NCBI GenBank assembly: GCA_028285755.1
Contig: JANQOQ010000014.1
Coordinates: forward strand, 496,001-560,000
Origin: Puniceicoccaceae bacterium
GTDB taxonomy: Bacteria; Verrucomicrobiota; Verrucomicrobiia; Opitutales; JAFGAQ01
Length of the DNA: 64,000 nt
Direction: 5' to 3'
The notes below the pieces were generated by a model, which did not search any database, was not told where the DNA came from, and saw nothing but the letters and a program-made list of their open reading frames with translations. How positions within the stretch are numbered: position 1 is the stretch's first letter; each line of letters starts with the position of its first letter. Both the position numbers and the translations under genes were made by a program. Shown here in pieces: positions 25,949 through 34,260 of the stretch.

Positions 25949-28111
25949 ATGGGTTCTATGCAGATTGATACGAACGAATTGCTGGCCGAACGACCTTGGT
26001 TGGACTCTACAAAGTCCTTTTCTGAAAGAGCGAAACTCATCGTCGGCGAAATGACGGTTGAGGAAAAGTTGAGTCAGCTCAACTATCGTAATAAGGGGAT
26101 TCCACGTCTGGATATCCCCCCCTATGTGTGGTGGAATGAAGCGCTGCACGGGCTCGCCCGTTCGGGTACGGCAACGGTGTTTCCCCAAGCCATAGGGATG
26201 GCCGCTACCTTTAATCCCAGGCGTCTGAGGCAGATGGGGGAGATCATTGCCAAAGAAGCACGGGCGCGCCATCACGAGAGTGTGCGACAAGGGGATTATG
26301 GCACTTACAAAGGCCTGACCTTTTGGTCGCCCAATATCAATATTTTTCGGGATCCCCGGTGGGGCCGTGGGCATGAAACCTATGGGGAAGATCCCTGCCT
26401 AACAGCTACCATGGGGGTTGCCTATGTAGAGGGGTTGCAGGGAGATCACCCAAAATACCTGAAGGCCGTTGCTACACCGAAGCATTATGCGGTACACTCA
26501 GGTCCTGAGCTTGACCGCTTATCCTTTAATAGCGAAGCCGATGAGCGGGATTTGCAGGAAACCTATTTACCTGCATTCAAGGCTTGTTTTAAAGCAGGCG
26601 CGCAATCCGTGATGACTGCTTATAATGCCTTGAATGGTGAGCCTTGTAGTACCAGTGATTATCTGATCAATCAAATCCTCAGGAAAGAATGGGGATTTCA
26701 GGGCGCAGTCGTTACCGATGCCGGAGCAGGGGAGGCACTCTACAAAGAACATCAAACGGTCAATGATTACCCCGAAGCGCTGGCTATGGAGCTGAGCCGG
26801 GGCGTAGACGTCATTGTCGATTGGGAAGATGGGGCCAACGAGGCCTGGCAACGAGGCCTGATCAACGAAAACGATCTCGATCGGGCGATTTATAACCAAA
26901 TCATGGTTAAGCTGAAGCTCGGATTCTTTGACGAAACGCAGGAAGTTCCTTTTTCGGACACCTCCACTGAAGTCATTGAATGTGACGAGCATCTTGCCGC
27001 TGCCCGTGAAGCAACCCGGGAAAGTTTGGTACTGCTTAAAAATGCAGATACCCTGCTTCCATTGAGTAAGAAAAAACTAAAGACAATCGCAGTAATCGGG
27101 CCGAATGCGGATGCACGGGATGTTTTGTTAGGCAATTATCACGGTACTCCATCCCGACAGGTAACACTGCTTCAGGGAATTCAAAATGAAGTTGGAACGG
27201 ATTGTCGGGTTTTATACGCGAAGGGGTGCGAACTGAATACATACAGGACTGAGGAATGGGCGGAAGATAATGATCGCTATTCAGAAGCCGTGAACATTGC
27301 TTCACGCGCCGATGTCGCGATATTGTGCCTGGGTTTAAATCCTAAGATTGAAGGTGAATCCGGGGATACCTTCAATGTTGAGGCAGGAGGCGATAAGCTC
27401 CAAATAGAGCTCCATGAAGCCCAGGATGAACTCGTTAACCGAGTGGCATCTACTGGCACTCCAATTATTGTTCTCATGTTTGCAGGCTCAGCGGTTATCA
27501 GCAATGCGGTCGAAGAAAAGGCGAGCGCATTACTGCATTGCTGGTACCCGGGGGCTGAAGCAGGAACCGTGATTGCCAAAATGCTGTTGGGTGAATATAA
27601 TCCTTCGGGACGATTGCCAGTCACCTTCTACAAAAGGACATCGGATCTTCCTCCTTTTGAAGACTACTCAATGGAAAACCGCACGTATCGATTTTTTAAG
27701 GGGGAGGTTGCTTATCCCTTTGGGTTTGGACTGTCCTATTCAACTTTCCATTATTTGAATTTTGAACTCGAAAGCAAAGAGGACAAAATAATTGCGACCG
27801 TAACCGTTATTAACACGGGAGATAGTGCCGGAGATGAGGTCGTCCAAATCTACGCAAGTCAGACGGCGGAATTTCGCACCCCCATTAGAAGTTTGGTAGC
27901 CTTTGAGCGGGTCTTCCTGCATCCCCAGCAGTTAAAAAGGTTAAAGTTGGAAATTGATTTCGAATCCCTGAAATTAACAGCACCCAACGGAGAGCAGAGT
28001 CTCTATCCCGGCACTGTTAAATTAACTGTAGGGGGTACACAGCCTGATGAACGTTCTCTTGAGCTGGCTTCTATAAAACCTCTGAAGGGTAATATCGAAA
28101 TTAAAAGTTAG
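25949..28111 (+). CDS. GH3 glycosidase, beta-xylosidase/glucosidase type, cytoplasmic
   Basis: 720 residues from ATG 25949 (ATG 25958 also possible); the frame is open further upstream but only inside the transporter gene. There is no signal peptide. The domain order is the usual GH3 one: barrel (PYVWWNEALHGLARSG at 58-73, FWSPNINIFRDPRWGRGHETYGEDP, KHYAVHSGPE), then the alpha/beta sandwich and a fibronectin-III-like end. VVTDAGAGE places the nucleophile at Asp257. The WWNEALHG motif is characteristic of the beta-xylosidase-like subgroup. It probably cleaves oligosaccharides imported by the preceding transporter. Substrate is inferred; GH3 also includes glucosidases and others. Confidence 0.92.
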   Translation: MGSMQIDTNELLAERPWLDSTKSFSERAKLIVGEMTVEEKLSQLNYRNKGIPRLDIPPYVWWNEALHGLARSGTATVFPQAIGMAATFNPRRLRQMGEIIAKEARARHHESVRQGDYGTYKGLTFWSPNINIFRDPRWGRGHETYGEDPCLTATMGVAYVEGLQGDHPKYLKAVATPKHYAVHSGPELDRLSFNSEADERDLQETYLPAFKACFKAGAQSVMTAYNALNGEPCSTSDYLINQILRKEWGFQGAVVTDAGAGEALYKEHQTVNDYPEALAMELSRGVDVIVDWEDGANEAWQRGLINENDLDRAIYNQIMVKLKLGFFDETQEVPFSDTSTEVIECDEHLAAAREATRESLVLLKNADTLLPLSKKKLKTIAVIGPNADARDVLLGNYHGTPSRQVTLLQGIQNEVGTDCRVLYAKGCELNTYRTEEWAEDNDRYSEAVNIASRADVAILCLGLNPKIEGESGDTFNVEAGGDKLQIELHEAQDELVNRVASTGTPIIVLMFAGSAVISNAVEEKASALLHCWYPGAEAGTVIAKMLLGEYNPSGRLPVTFYKRTSDLPPFEDYSMENRTYRFFKGEVAYPFGFGLSYSTFHYLNFELESKEDKIIATVTVINTGDSAGDEVVQIYASQTAEFRTPIRSLVAFERVFLHPQQLKRLKLEIDFESLKLTAPNGEQSLYPGTVKLTVGGTQPDERSLELASIKPLKGNIEIKS

Positions 28112-28147
28112 CGCATATTGAAATCACTTTATCGAATGATTACCGCC

Positions 28148-29620
28148 ATGAAATTAATATTACCCACGAGTTCTGCTACAAACCAACCCAGAAACCTGTT
28201 CCGTCTAATATGCTTTATCGTCATAGGGTATTTGTTGATTACGTCACAACTTGCTTGTGCGGATGATAAATCTGATCGTCCCAATTTTGTATTCATTTTG
28301 GCGGATGATCTGGCCTGGAATGATACGTCATTTGCAATGGACCCCAATGATCCGCTGTCCAAATCGGATTACATAGAAACCCCGAACCTGAATCGCCTCG
28401 CAAGTGAAGGTATGGTTTTTTCTCATGCCTATGCGCCTGCTCCCTTATGCACACCGACACGGCGCAGCATTCAGTTTGGGATGACACCTGCCAGGCAAAA
28501 AGGCACCGAATTTTTAGGTTCTTTTGATCCAGCCCCGCACTTATCGATAGCACAAATGCTCAAGAAGATCGATCCCGACTACGCTTGTGCACACTTCGGG
28601 AAATGGGGTGAGGTGATGACTGGTATCTTTCAGGATCGCAGTACCGAAGAGCCCGGTTTACCCCATAATCTGGCTTATGATATCAGTGACGGCAGAACGG
28701 GGAACATGACCGGTACGTATTATCACCAACGACTGAATAAAGAGAATTATCACCGGAATTTTAAGAATGAGATCTACGATGATCCAAAGCTCACATTTTC
28801 AGTTTCGGAAAGGGCCAGTCGTTTTCTGAAAGATCAGAAAAAATCCAGGAAGCCGTTTTACCTGCAGGTAAGCTATTATGCGGTGCATACTGCGGCACAG
28901 TCCAAAAAGGAAACGTTCGAGAAATACTCAAAGAAGGGACCAATCCCCGTGCAGGCGAGTGATGGTATCGCGCCGATGACCGATGATATGGACCAGGGCA
29001 TCGGTATGATTTTGGACACCCTGCGATCACTAGGTTTGGATGAAAATACCTACGTTATTTTTACTTCTGACAATGGGGGTGAAGTGCTGCCTCCTAAATA
29101 TCTGTCCACCGAGGACAAGACACGTTTACCCAGAAATCATCCTTTAAGGGAGTCCAAGCATTGGTTGTATGAAGGCGGGATTCGAGTGCCATTCATTGTA
29201 GCGGGACCTGGGATCAGGGCGGGAAGTCATTCCAGTGAGCCCATCGTGGGTTATGATTTATGGACTACCCTCTATGATCTGGCGGGGGGTGAGTTCGAAA
29301 TCTCGGATGAAGTCGATGCGATTAGCATCACAGCCGCCTTGTTTGAAGTAAATGAAGGCAAATTAAAACGCCCTGAGCCAGGCATTGTATTTCATCGTCC
29401 CAAGAGCTTCATTCAACCGGTATCCGCATTACGCAAAGGAGACTATAAACTTGTTGTTCATTGGGAGACAGGGGAGAAGGAGCTTTATGATTTAAGCTCC
29501 GATATTGGAGAGAGCAACGATATCGCTTCAAAGCAACCCGACATTGCCGACGCGCTTTATTCCGCCTTAGTCGCTTATCTCAAGTCTGTCGAGGCAGAGG
29601 GGGCAGAATATTACCAATAA
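28148..29620 (+). CDS. Secreted sulfatase with variant signature CTPTR
   Basis: 490 residues from ATG 28148; TTG 28118 and ATG 28136 are in frame but would add residues before the signal anchor. The signal peptide is long (hydrophobic core LFRLICFIVIGYLLITS, ending LACA). The metal-binding strand FVFILADDLAWND is normal. The signature reads CTPTRRSIQFG (Cys101), with Thr instead of Ser at the fourth position and FG instead of the usual TG. FTSDNGG gives late metal ligands. It forms a pair with the following gene, which shares the same variant. Operon position is fifth, 36 bp after GH3. Confidence 0.88.
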   Translation: MKLILPTSSATNQPRNLFRLICFIVIGYLLITSQLACADDKSDRPNFVFILADDLAWNDTSFAMDPNDPLSKSDYIETPNLNRLASEGMVFSHAYAPAPLCTPTRRSIQFGMTPARQKGTEFLGSFDPAPHLSIAQMLKKIDPDYACAHFGKWGEVMTGIFQDRSTEEPGLPHNLAYDISDGRTGNMTGTYYHQRLNKENYHRNFKNEIYDDPKLTFSVSERASRFLKDQKKSRKPFYLQVSYYAVHTAAQSKKETFEKYSKKGPIPVQASDGIAPMTDDMDQGIGMILDTLRSLGLDENTYVIFTSDNGGEVLPPKYLSTEDKTRLPRNHPLRESKHWLYEGGIRVPFIVAGPGIRAGSHSSEPIVGYDLWTTLYDLAGGEFEISDEVDAISITAALFEVNEGKLKRPEPGIVFHRPKSFIQPVSALRKGDYKLVVHWETGEKELYDLSSDIGESNDIASKQPDIADALYSALVAYLKSVEAEGAEYYQ

Positions 29621-29654
29621 TGGGTAACCCGTAGATTCTAAGGATAGGCTGGCC

Positions 29655-31007
29655 ATGATGAATTTTCGCAAATTATTTTCCTGCATTTTGCTATTAATAA
29701 TGGGGGCATCTGTTGAATGTGCCGAAAACCCCAAGGCTCCGAATATTGTTCTGATTCTGCTGGATGATATTGGGTGGAATACACTGTCAATCCCCATGGA
29801 TGATCGGGTGCCGAATTCCAGGAGCGATTATTTCCAGACCCCGAATCTTAATAGAATTGCACTGGCAGGGATGCGCTTCACACAGGGGTATGCGTCATCC
29901 CCGATATGCTCACCGACTCGATACGCGATCCAGTTCGGCCAGTCACCCAGTAAACTGGGTCGGGTGAGTAACTTTAAGGACGAGACTGAACTCATCGACC
30001 ATGAGAGCCTCCTGAGCATACCTAAAGCAATAAAGGCGGCGAATCCTGAATACGTAACCGCTCATTTTGGTAAGTGGCATATGGACGTCATGCCGGCAGT
30101 GGTTGGCTACGATGAGAGTGACGGCCTCACATCCAATGTGGAGGGACTCTATACCGGCTATCAGACGGAGCATAAGGATAAGTTCATCATGAAAGATCCT
30201 AAGCTGTCCTATAGCTTAAGTGCGCGATCAGCAGACTTTATCGAGCGACAGACTCGTGAAGGAGCCCCTTTCTTCCTTCAGGTTTCCTATTATGCAAATC
30301 ATACAAATGCAGTTTGTTCGCCTGAGGAGTATGCGAAGTTCAGCAAGCTCGAACCGGGTAGGGTGCATTCGGATGTCCACTATGCAGCCATGACTGCCGA
30401 TCTTGATAACGGAATTGGCATCATTATGAAGCGTCTTCTGAAGCTTGGGATAGAAAGCAATACCTACATCATAGTAGTTTCGGATAACGGAGCAATTCCG
30501 GGCTTCCCGCCTAAACCTGATGCCAAGGTGAGCTTCAATTATCCGCTTAAAATGGGAAAATGGAATGTCTATGAAGGGGGTATCCGAATCCCTTTTTTCA
30601 TCAAAGGGCCCGGGATTGAAGCAGGTTCCATGAATCATACACCGGTAATCACCCATGATCTGCTACCAACGATTTCTTCACTTGTCGACCCAAGTGCTCC
30701 GATACCTGATATAATAGAAGGAATTAGCCTTCATCCGATGCTCTTTAATAATGAAACCGATCCCGATCGCTTGATCGTAGTGAACCTTCCTTTCGAATCA
30801 AACTGGGAAATGCGGACACCCAGCACCTCATTACGCAAGGGAGACCACAAAATCATCAAGTATCTCGAAAAGGGTCGTATCGAACTCTTTGATCTGTCTT
30901 CCGACATATCTGAACAGCATGATTTGTCTGCGAAAATGCCTAAAAAGGCACAAGAATTAAATGGGAAATTAGACGAATATTTCCAAATGATTGAATATAC
31001 GTATTAG
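29655..31007 (+). CDS. Secreted sulfatase with variant signature CSPTR
   Basis: 450 residues, starting at ATG 29655 (a second ATG follows at once). Signal peptide RKLFSCILLLIMGASVECA. The metal-binding strand is NIVLILLDDIGWN; the signature is CSPTRYAIQFG (Cys85), with the same Thr and FG changes as its neighbour; VVSDNGA follows later. Shared features such as KSDYIETPNLNR/RSDYFQTPNLNR and the ETPNLNR-x2-x-G-M pattern point to a tandem duplication with later divergence. It closes the six-gene operon. A hairpin with a short T-run lies about 150 bp downstream (31156-31185). Confidence 0.88.
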   Translation: MMNFRKLFSCILLLIMGASVECAENPKAPNIVLILLDDIGWNTLSIPMDDRVPNSRSDYFQTPNLNRIALAGMRFTQGYASSPICSPTRYAIQFGQSPSKLGRVSNFKDETELIDHESLLSIPKAIKAANPEYVTAHFGKWHMDVMPAVVGYDESDGLTSNVEGLYTGYQTEHKDKFIMKDPKLSYSLSARSADFIERQTREGAPFFLQVSYYANHTNAVCSPEEYAKFSKLEPGRVHSDVHYAAMTADLDNGIGIIMKRLLKLGIESNTYIIVVSDNGAIPGFPPKPDAKVSFNYPLKMGKWNVYEGGIRIPFFIKGPGIEAGSMNHTPVITHDLLPTISSLVDPSAPIPDIIEGISLHPMLFNNETDPDRLIVVNLPFESNWEMRTPSTSLRKGDHKIIKYLEKGRIELFDLSSDISEQHDLSAKMPKKAQELNGKLDEYFQMIEYTY

Positions 31008-31155
31008 AAAATAATGAACCTGCGAACTATGCGACAGCATGCTGGATCTTAGCGCTTTTTAATCTCCTTATTGACTTGTAAGATGTTGGTATATAGGTTC
31101 TTAAGTAATTAGTCGTTTAGCTTGATGAAGTCGCTGGTTAGAGTCCTGTAATTGC
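31008..31155. other. Spacer after the glycan operon, no gene seen
   Basis: About 150 bp of non-coding DNA between the last sulfatase and the likely terminator. It contains a short inverted CAGCATGCTG and a run CGCTTTTTAATC, neither making a convincing structure. Between the terminator and tRNA-Asn (31186-31335) I also see nothing but a weak GGGA-AATA-TCCC hairpin followed by GTTTTTT. Confidence 0.5.
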
Positions 31156-31185
31156 AATATCCCTTCAAAGTGGAGGGATATTTTT
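31156..31185 (+). terminator. Likely terminator of the rightward glycan operon
   Basis: An 11-bp stem (AATATCCCTTC / GGAGGGATATT, one G-T pair) closes an AAAGT loop and runs into TTTGG, so the T-run is five bases counting the stem end. It is about 150 bp after the last sulfatase stop. No gene lies between. Confidence 0.65.
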
Positions 31186-31335
31186 GGTTGGAATTCCCCA
31201 GCAAAATAGTGGGAAATATCCCGTTTTTTACCCTGGGAGCATGAAGTTGATTGGCAAAAAATATCCTCGTATTATGCTGCAGAGGGATACTTTTCAGTAC
31301 GGTTCGTGAAACATTCCATCTACAAAATGAGGAAA

Positions 31336-31410
31336 TGGCTGCTCCGGCTGGATTCGAACCAGCGACCAAGTGGTTAACAGCCACCTGCTCTACCACTGAG
31401 CTACGGAGCA
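31336..31410 (-). tRNA. tRNA-Asn (GTT)
   Basis: On the minus strand a 75-nt cloverleaf: acceptor stem TGCTCCG (31410-31404) with CGGAGCA (31346-31340), D-arm AGCTCAGTGGTAGAGC, anticodon stem-loop GGTGG-CTGTTAA-CCACT with anticodon GTT, and T-arm GCTGGTTCGAATCCAGC. The discriminator is G and CCA is encoded (31338-31336). It lies in the gap between the glycan locus and the ribosomal-protein genes; tRNA genes are common island borders, but I found no duplicated 3' end elsewhere. Confidence 0.95.
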
Positions 31411-31599
31411 ATGAAGTTTTCTCAGCGAAAAGTGTGGTTAAAACTGAAATTGACAGCCTCGTCAAGTGATCATTCGAAAATCAGGGGCTTTTTTATGATA
31501 ATCGGGAGCAGATGAAAACTTAGGATTGCTTTTTCGTATAATTCACCTTTCTTTGAATCTTTTTCGCTAAAAACAAAGAGTTATCCTTAGCGTATAGTC

Positions 31600-32220
31600 A
31601 TGGAAGATTTAGTTATAGAAGTAGAAAGCAGAGAGGCCACGGGGCGCATCGCAAACAAGGCCTTGAGGGCAGAGGGGCGCGTACCGGTTAATTTATATGG
31701 GCCCAGCGGCAATAAGAATTTGAGCGCTTTGAAGTCAGATGTGCGCAACTTAATAAAATCCATCGGCGGGCAAACCGCGCTTTTTGAGATTTCTGAAGGC
31801 GGCACTCGTACCCGTACACTGATTCAGGAAATTCAGAAGGATTCGATTTCCGGGGAGTTTATACATCTGGATTTGCGGGAGATTGCAAAGGGTGTGGAGA
31901 TTACTACCAACGTGGTTGTTCATACAAAGGGCGCGGCATTTGGCGTGAAAAACGAAGGGGGTATTATTGAAATCGTAGCCCACGAGCTGGAGGTAAAGTG
32001 TCTACCACGAAATCTTCCCAGTGAAATCACCGTGGATGTTACTGAGCTGCACATCAATGATTCGATTCATATTGGAGAATTGCCGGAGATTGAAGGCGTG
32101 ACTTTAACGGGCGACCCCCAACAGGTGGTAGTGACTTGTGCACCTTCATCCAAGTCCGTTGCCGCAACTGAAGTTGAAGAAGAGGAAGTGGCTGAAGCTG
32201 AAGAAGAAAGCACTGAATAA
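31600..32220 (+). CDS. rplY: 50S ribosomal protein L25/general stress protein Ctc
   Basis: 206 residues. The N-terminal L25 domain (EVESREATGRIANKALRAEGRVPVNLYG) binds 5S rRNA, and the C-terminal TL5/Ctc domain (about 100-190; HELEVKCLPRNLPSEITVDV) makes this the long, two-domain form. The tail is very acidic (EVEEEEVAEAEEE). It heads a housekeeping run rplY-pth-rpsF-ssb-rplI, with pth 43 bp downstream. A TATAAT at 31537-31542 about 60 bp ahead of the start may be its -10 element, though no good -35 is seen. Confidence 0.95.
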   Translation: MEDLVIEVESREATGRIANKALRAEGRVPVNLYGPSGNKNLSALKSDVRNLIKSIGGQTALFEISEGGTRTRTLIQEIQKDSISGEFIHLDLREIAKGVEITTNVVVHTKGAAFGVKNEGGIIEIVAHELEVKCLPRNLPSEITVDVTELHINDSIHIGELPEIEGVTLTGDPQQVVVTCAPSSKSVAATEVEEEEVAEAEEESTE

Positions 32221-32263
32221 CGCGCTTTTATTAAGCCATATTAACCTATGAGGACAGATTGCC

Positions 32264-32860
32264 ATGAGTTCATCGATTCAAAGCCAGGACATTCGCGTCG
32301 TGGTGGGGCTCGGCAATCCGGGAAAGCAATATGTGGCTACCCGGCACAATCTGGGTTTTATGATAATCGATGCGCTTGCCGAACAGGAATCGCTTGGTTG
32401 GAAGCGCAGTCTGCGATTTCACGGTGAATGGTGCCAATGGATAAGAAATGACATGATGATCCATCTATTAAAGCCCCATACCTTTATGAATCGTTCCGCC
32501 AAGAGCGTGCATGCACTGCTTAAGTATCATAAGCTGGCGCCTTCACAAGTGCTGTGCATCCAGGATGATATTACGCTGGAGGTAGGTGATACAAAACTCT
32601 CTGTAGGTGGGGGTGCAGGTGGACACAATGGCATTAAGGATTTACAGGCAGTATTGGGCAATGAGTTTGCCCGCTATAAGGTAGGCATTGGTCAAAAGCA
32701 ACCTGCCCAGATGGCGCTCTCGGACTTTGTGTTGGGCGTCTTTCCAGAAGCTCACAGACAAATAATCTGGGATCGCATGCAGGCCTACCGGGAGCAGATT
32801 GCACTTATATTGGATGAGGGCATCACCCCAGCAATGAATTTAATAAACCAGAAAATTTAA
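32264..32860 (+). CDS. pth: Peptidyl-tRNA hydrolase
   Basis: 198 residues. The family opening VVGLGNPGKQYVATRHNLGF includes the catalytic His (RHN). LLKPHTFMNRSAKSV and the GGAGGHNGIKDLQ loop are also conserved. It frees tRNA from peptidyl-tRNA lost by ribosomes, in the cytoplasm. Start at ATG 32264 is preferred; the next in-frame start would cut the first strand. Placement between rplY and rpsF is a common bacterial order (rplY-pth pairs). Confidence 0.96.
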   Translation: MSSSIQSQDIRVVVGLGNPGKQYVATRHNLGFMIIDALAEQESLGWKRSLRFHGEWCQWIRNDMMIHLLKPHTFMNRSAKSVHALLKYHKLAPSQVLCIQDDITLEVGDTKLSVGGGAGGHNGIKDLQAVLGNEFARYKVGIGQKQPAQMALSDFVLGVFPEAHRQIIWDRMQAYREQIALILDEGITPAMNLINQKI

Positions 32861-32874
32861 GGAATAAAAATATT

Positions 32875-33177
32875 ATGGCGGTAAAAACCAACAGTAACTA
32901 CCGGGCGACCTTTTTGCTCGATACACGCGGAGTCGAAGAATCTGTGGACTCGCTTTATGAAAACATCACCCAGACTTTGGTAGACCTGGGCGGTGAAGTC
33001 ACCCAGGTGAATAACCACGGTACACTTGAGATGTCCCGCAAGTCTCGCAATACGAAGCAGTCCTCTGCAGTATATGTGCAGTATGAATTCCAGGCGGGGC
33101 CTGAAGTGCCAGCATCCGTGCACAAGAAGTTTGAGCTCGATACACGCATCGATCGCATTATCATCGAGAAAATTTAA
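32875..33177 (+). CDS. rpsF: 30S ribosomal protein S6
   Basis: 100 residues of the S6 ferredoxin-like fold: YRATFLLDTRGVEESVDSLYENI, GEVTQVNNHGTLEMS and VYVQYEFQAGPEVPASVHKKF. It begins 14 bp after pth and is followed by ssb after 29 bp. The usual neighbour rpsR (S18), which pairs with S6 on the 30S platform, is not in this cluster. Confidence 0.93.
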   Translation: MAVKTNSNYRATFLLDTRGVEESVDSLYENITQTLVDLGGEVTQVNNHGTLEMSRKSRNTKQSSAVYVQYEFQAGPEVPASVHKKFELDTRIDRIIIEKI

Positions 33178-33206
33178 CCTATTTATTCTAAGCAAAAGGA
33201 GGACCT

Positions 33207-33653
33207 ATGGCCAATTTTAATAAAACCATTCTGCTCGGCAATTTAACACGCGACCCAGAGCTGCGCGTAACGCCTCAAGGTCTTTCGATTTGTAAACTCA
33301 GCCTGGCAGTAAATCGTACTTACAAGGATTCTTCCGGAGCAGACCAGGAAGAAACCACCTACATTGATGTAGATGCATTTGGTAAGCCTGCTGAGATTAT
33401 TTCCAAATACATGATGAAGGGTCGGCCCATCCTCGTGGAAGGCCGTCTGAAGACGGACAGCTGGACGAGCCAGTCCGGTGAAAAGCGCTCCAAGCTGAAA
33501 GTCGTACTCGAAAATTTCCAATTTGTTGGCGGTCGGGGTGACGCCGTATCAGAGCCTGGTCGTGATAGCTACCAATCCGCCCCCCGCAGCAATCAACCCG
33601 TTGAGCCGGGTAATTATGAGAGCAAGGATATGGATGAGGACGTTCCTTTTTAA
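33207..33653 (+). CDS. ssb: Single-stranded DNA-binding protein
   Basis: 148 residues. The OB-fold (NFNKTILLGNLTRDPELRVTPQG, then YIDVDAFGKPAEIISKYMMKGR and LVEGRLKTDSW) covers the first 110 residues. A disordered linker leads to the acidic tip MDEDVPF, which matches the SSB interaction tail (usually D-D-x-P-F) that recruits replication and repair proteins. A strong ribosome-binding site, AGGAGG, lies at 33197-33202 before the ATG. Confidence 0.96.
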   Translation: MANFNKTILLGNLTRDPELRVTPQGLSICKLSLAVNRTYKDSSGADQEETTYIDVDAFGKPAEIISKYMMKGRPILVEGRLKTDSWTSQSGEKRSKLKVVLENFQFVGGRGDAVSEPGRDSYQSAPRSNQPVEPGNYESKDMDEDVPF

Positions 33654-33684
33654 TCTACCCTTTGAATTTTAAAACTATACGAAT

Positions 33685-34176
33685 ATGGCAACCACAGAAG
33701 TACTTTTATTAAAACCCGTAGAAAGCCTGGGCGCTGAGGGCGATCAAGTCACCGTAAAGGCGGGCTACGCACGCAATTACCTGCTACCGCAAAAAATGGC
33801 ACTCCCCATTACCCAGGGTAATCGCAAGTATATAGAGTCTTTGCAAAAGCAGCGCGCGGAGCGTGAAGCAAAAGAAATCGCCGGTGCAGAGGCAATCCGG
33901 CAGAAGATCGAGAAGCTGGAGTTCACCTTTGAGGTGAAGACTGGTGAAGAGGGTAAGATGTTTGGCGCGGTCACAGCAGGGGATTTGCTTGAGCGCTTCA
34001 AGGAAAACGGTATCGAGCTCGATAAGAAACAGGTGGCTCTCTATTCGCCCATTAAGTCACTCGGTAAGCACACTACTAAGATTAAGCTCCATAAGGAAGT
34101 GAGCATCGAATTTGAATTTGATGTGGTATCCGAAGACGGCGAAGTAGAAGCTGCTGAGGAAGAGACAGAGTCGTAG
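33685..34176 (+). CDS. rplI: 50S ribosomal protein L9
   Basis: 163 residues. The N-terminal domain EVLLLKPVESLGAEGDQVTVKAGYARNYLLPQKMA is the L9 signature; a long connecting helix (KQRAEREAKEIAGAEAIRQKIEK) and a C-terminal rRNA-binding domain follow. The acidic extension (VEAAEEETES) is extra. It lies 31 bp after ssb; dnaB follows after 84 bp. Confidence 0.96.
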   Translation: MATTEVLLLKPVESLGAEGDQVTVKAGYARNYLLPQKMALPITQGNRKYIESLQKQRAEREAKEIAGAEAIRQKIEKLEFTFEVKTGEEGKMFGAVTAGDLLERFKENGIELDKKQVALYSPIKSLGKHTTKIKLHKEVSIEFEFDVVSEDGEVEAAEEETES

Positions 34177-34260
34177 TTTGTTAATAACTACCAATAAGTC
34201 TAATAAGAATAACATCTTAGTCTTGGCATCTGTGGCTCCAGCGCATTCGTTCTAAACTCT

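Noticed and set aside
31109-31465. A 118-codon minus-strand frame across the tRNA-Asn region
   Set aside because: It runs through the tRNA gene and two hairpins; its protein has no periodicity or motif.
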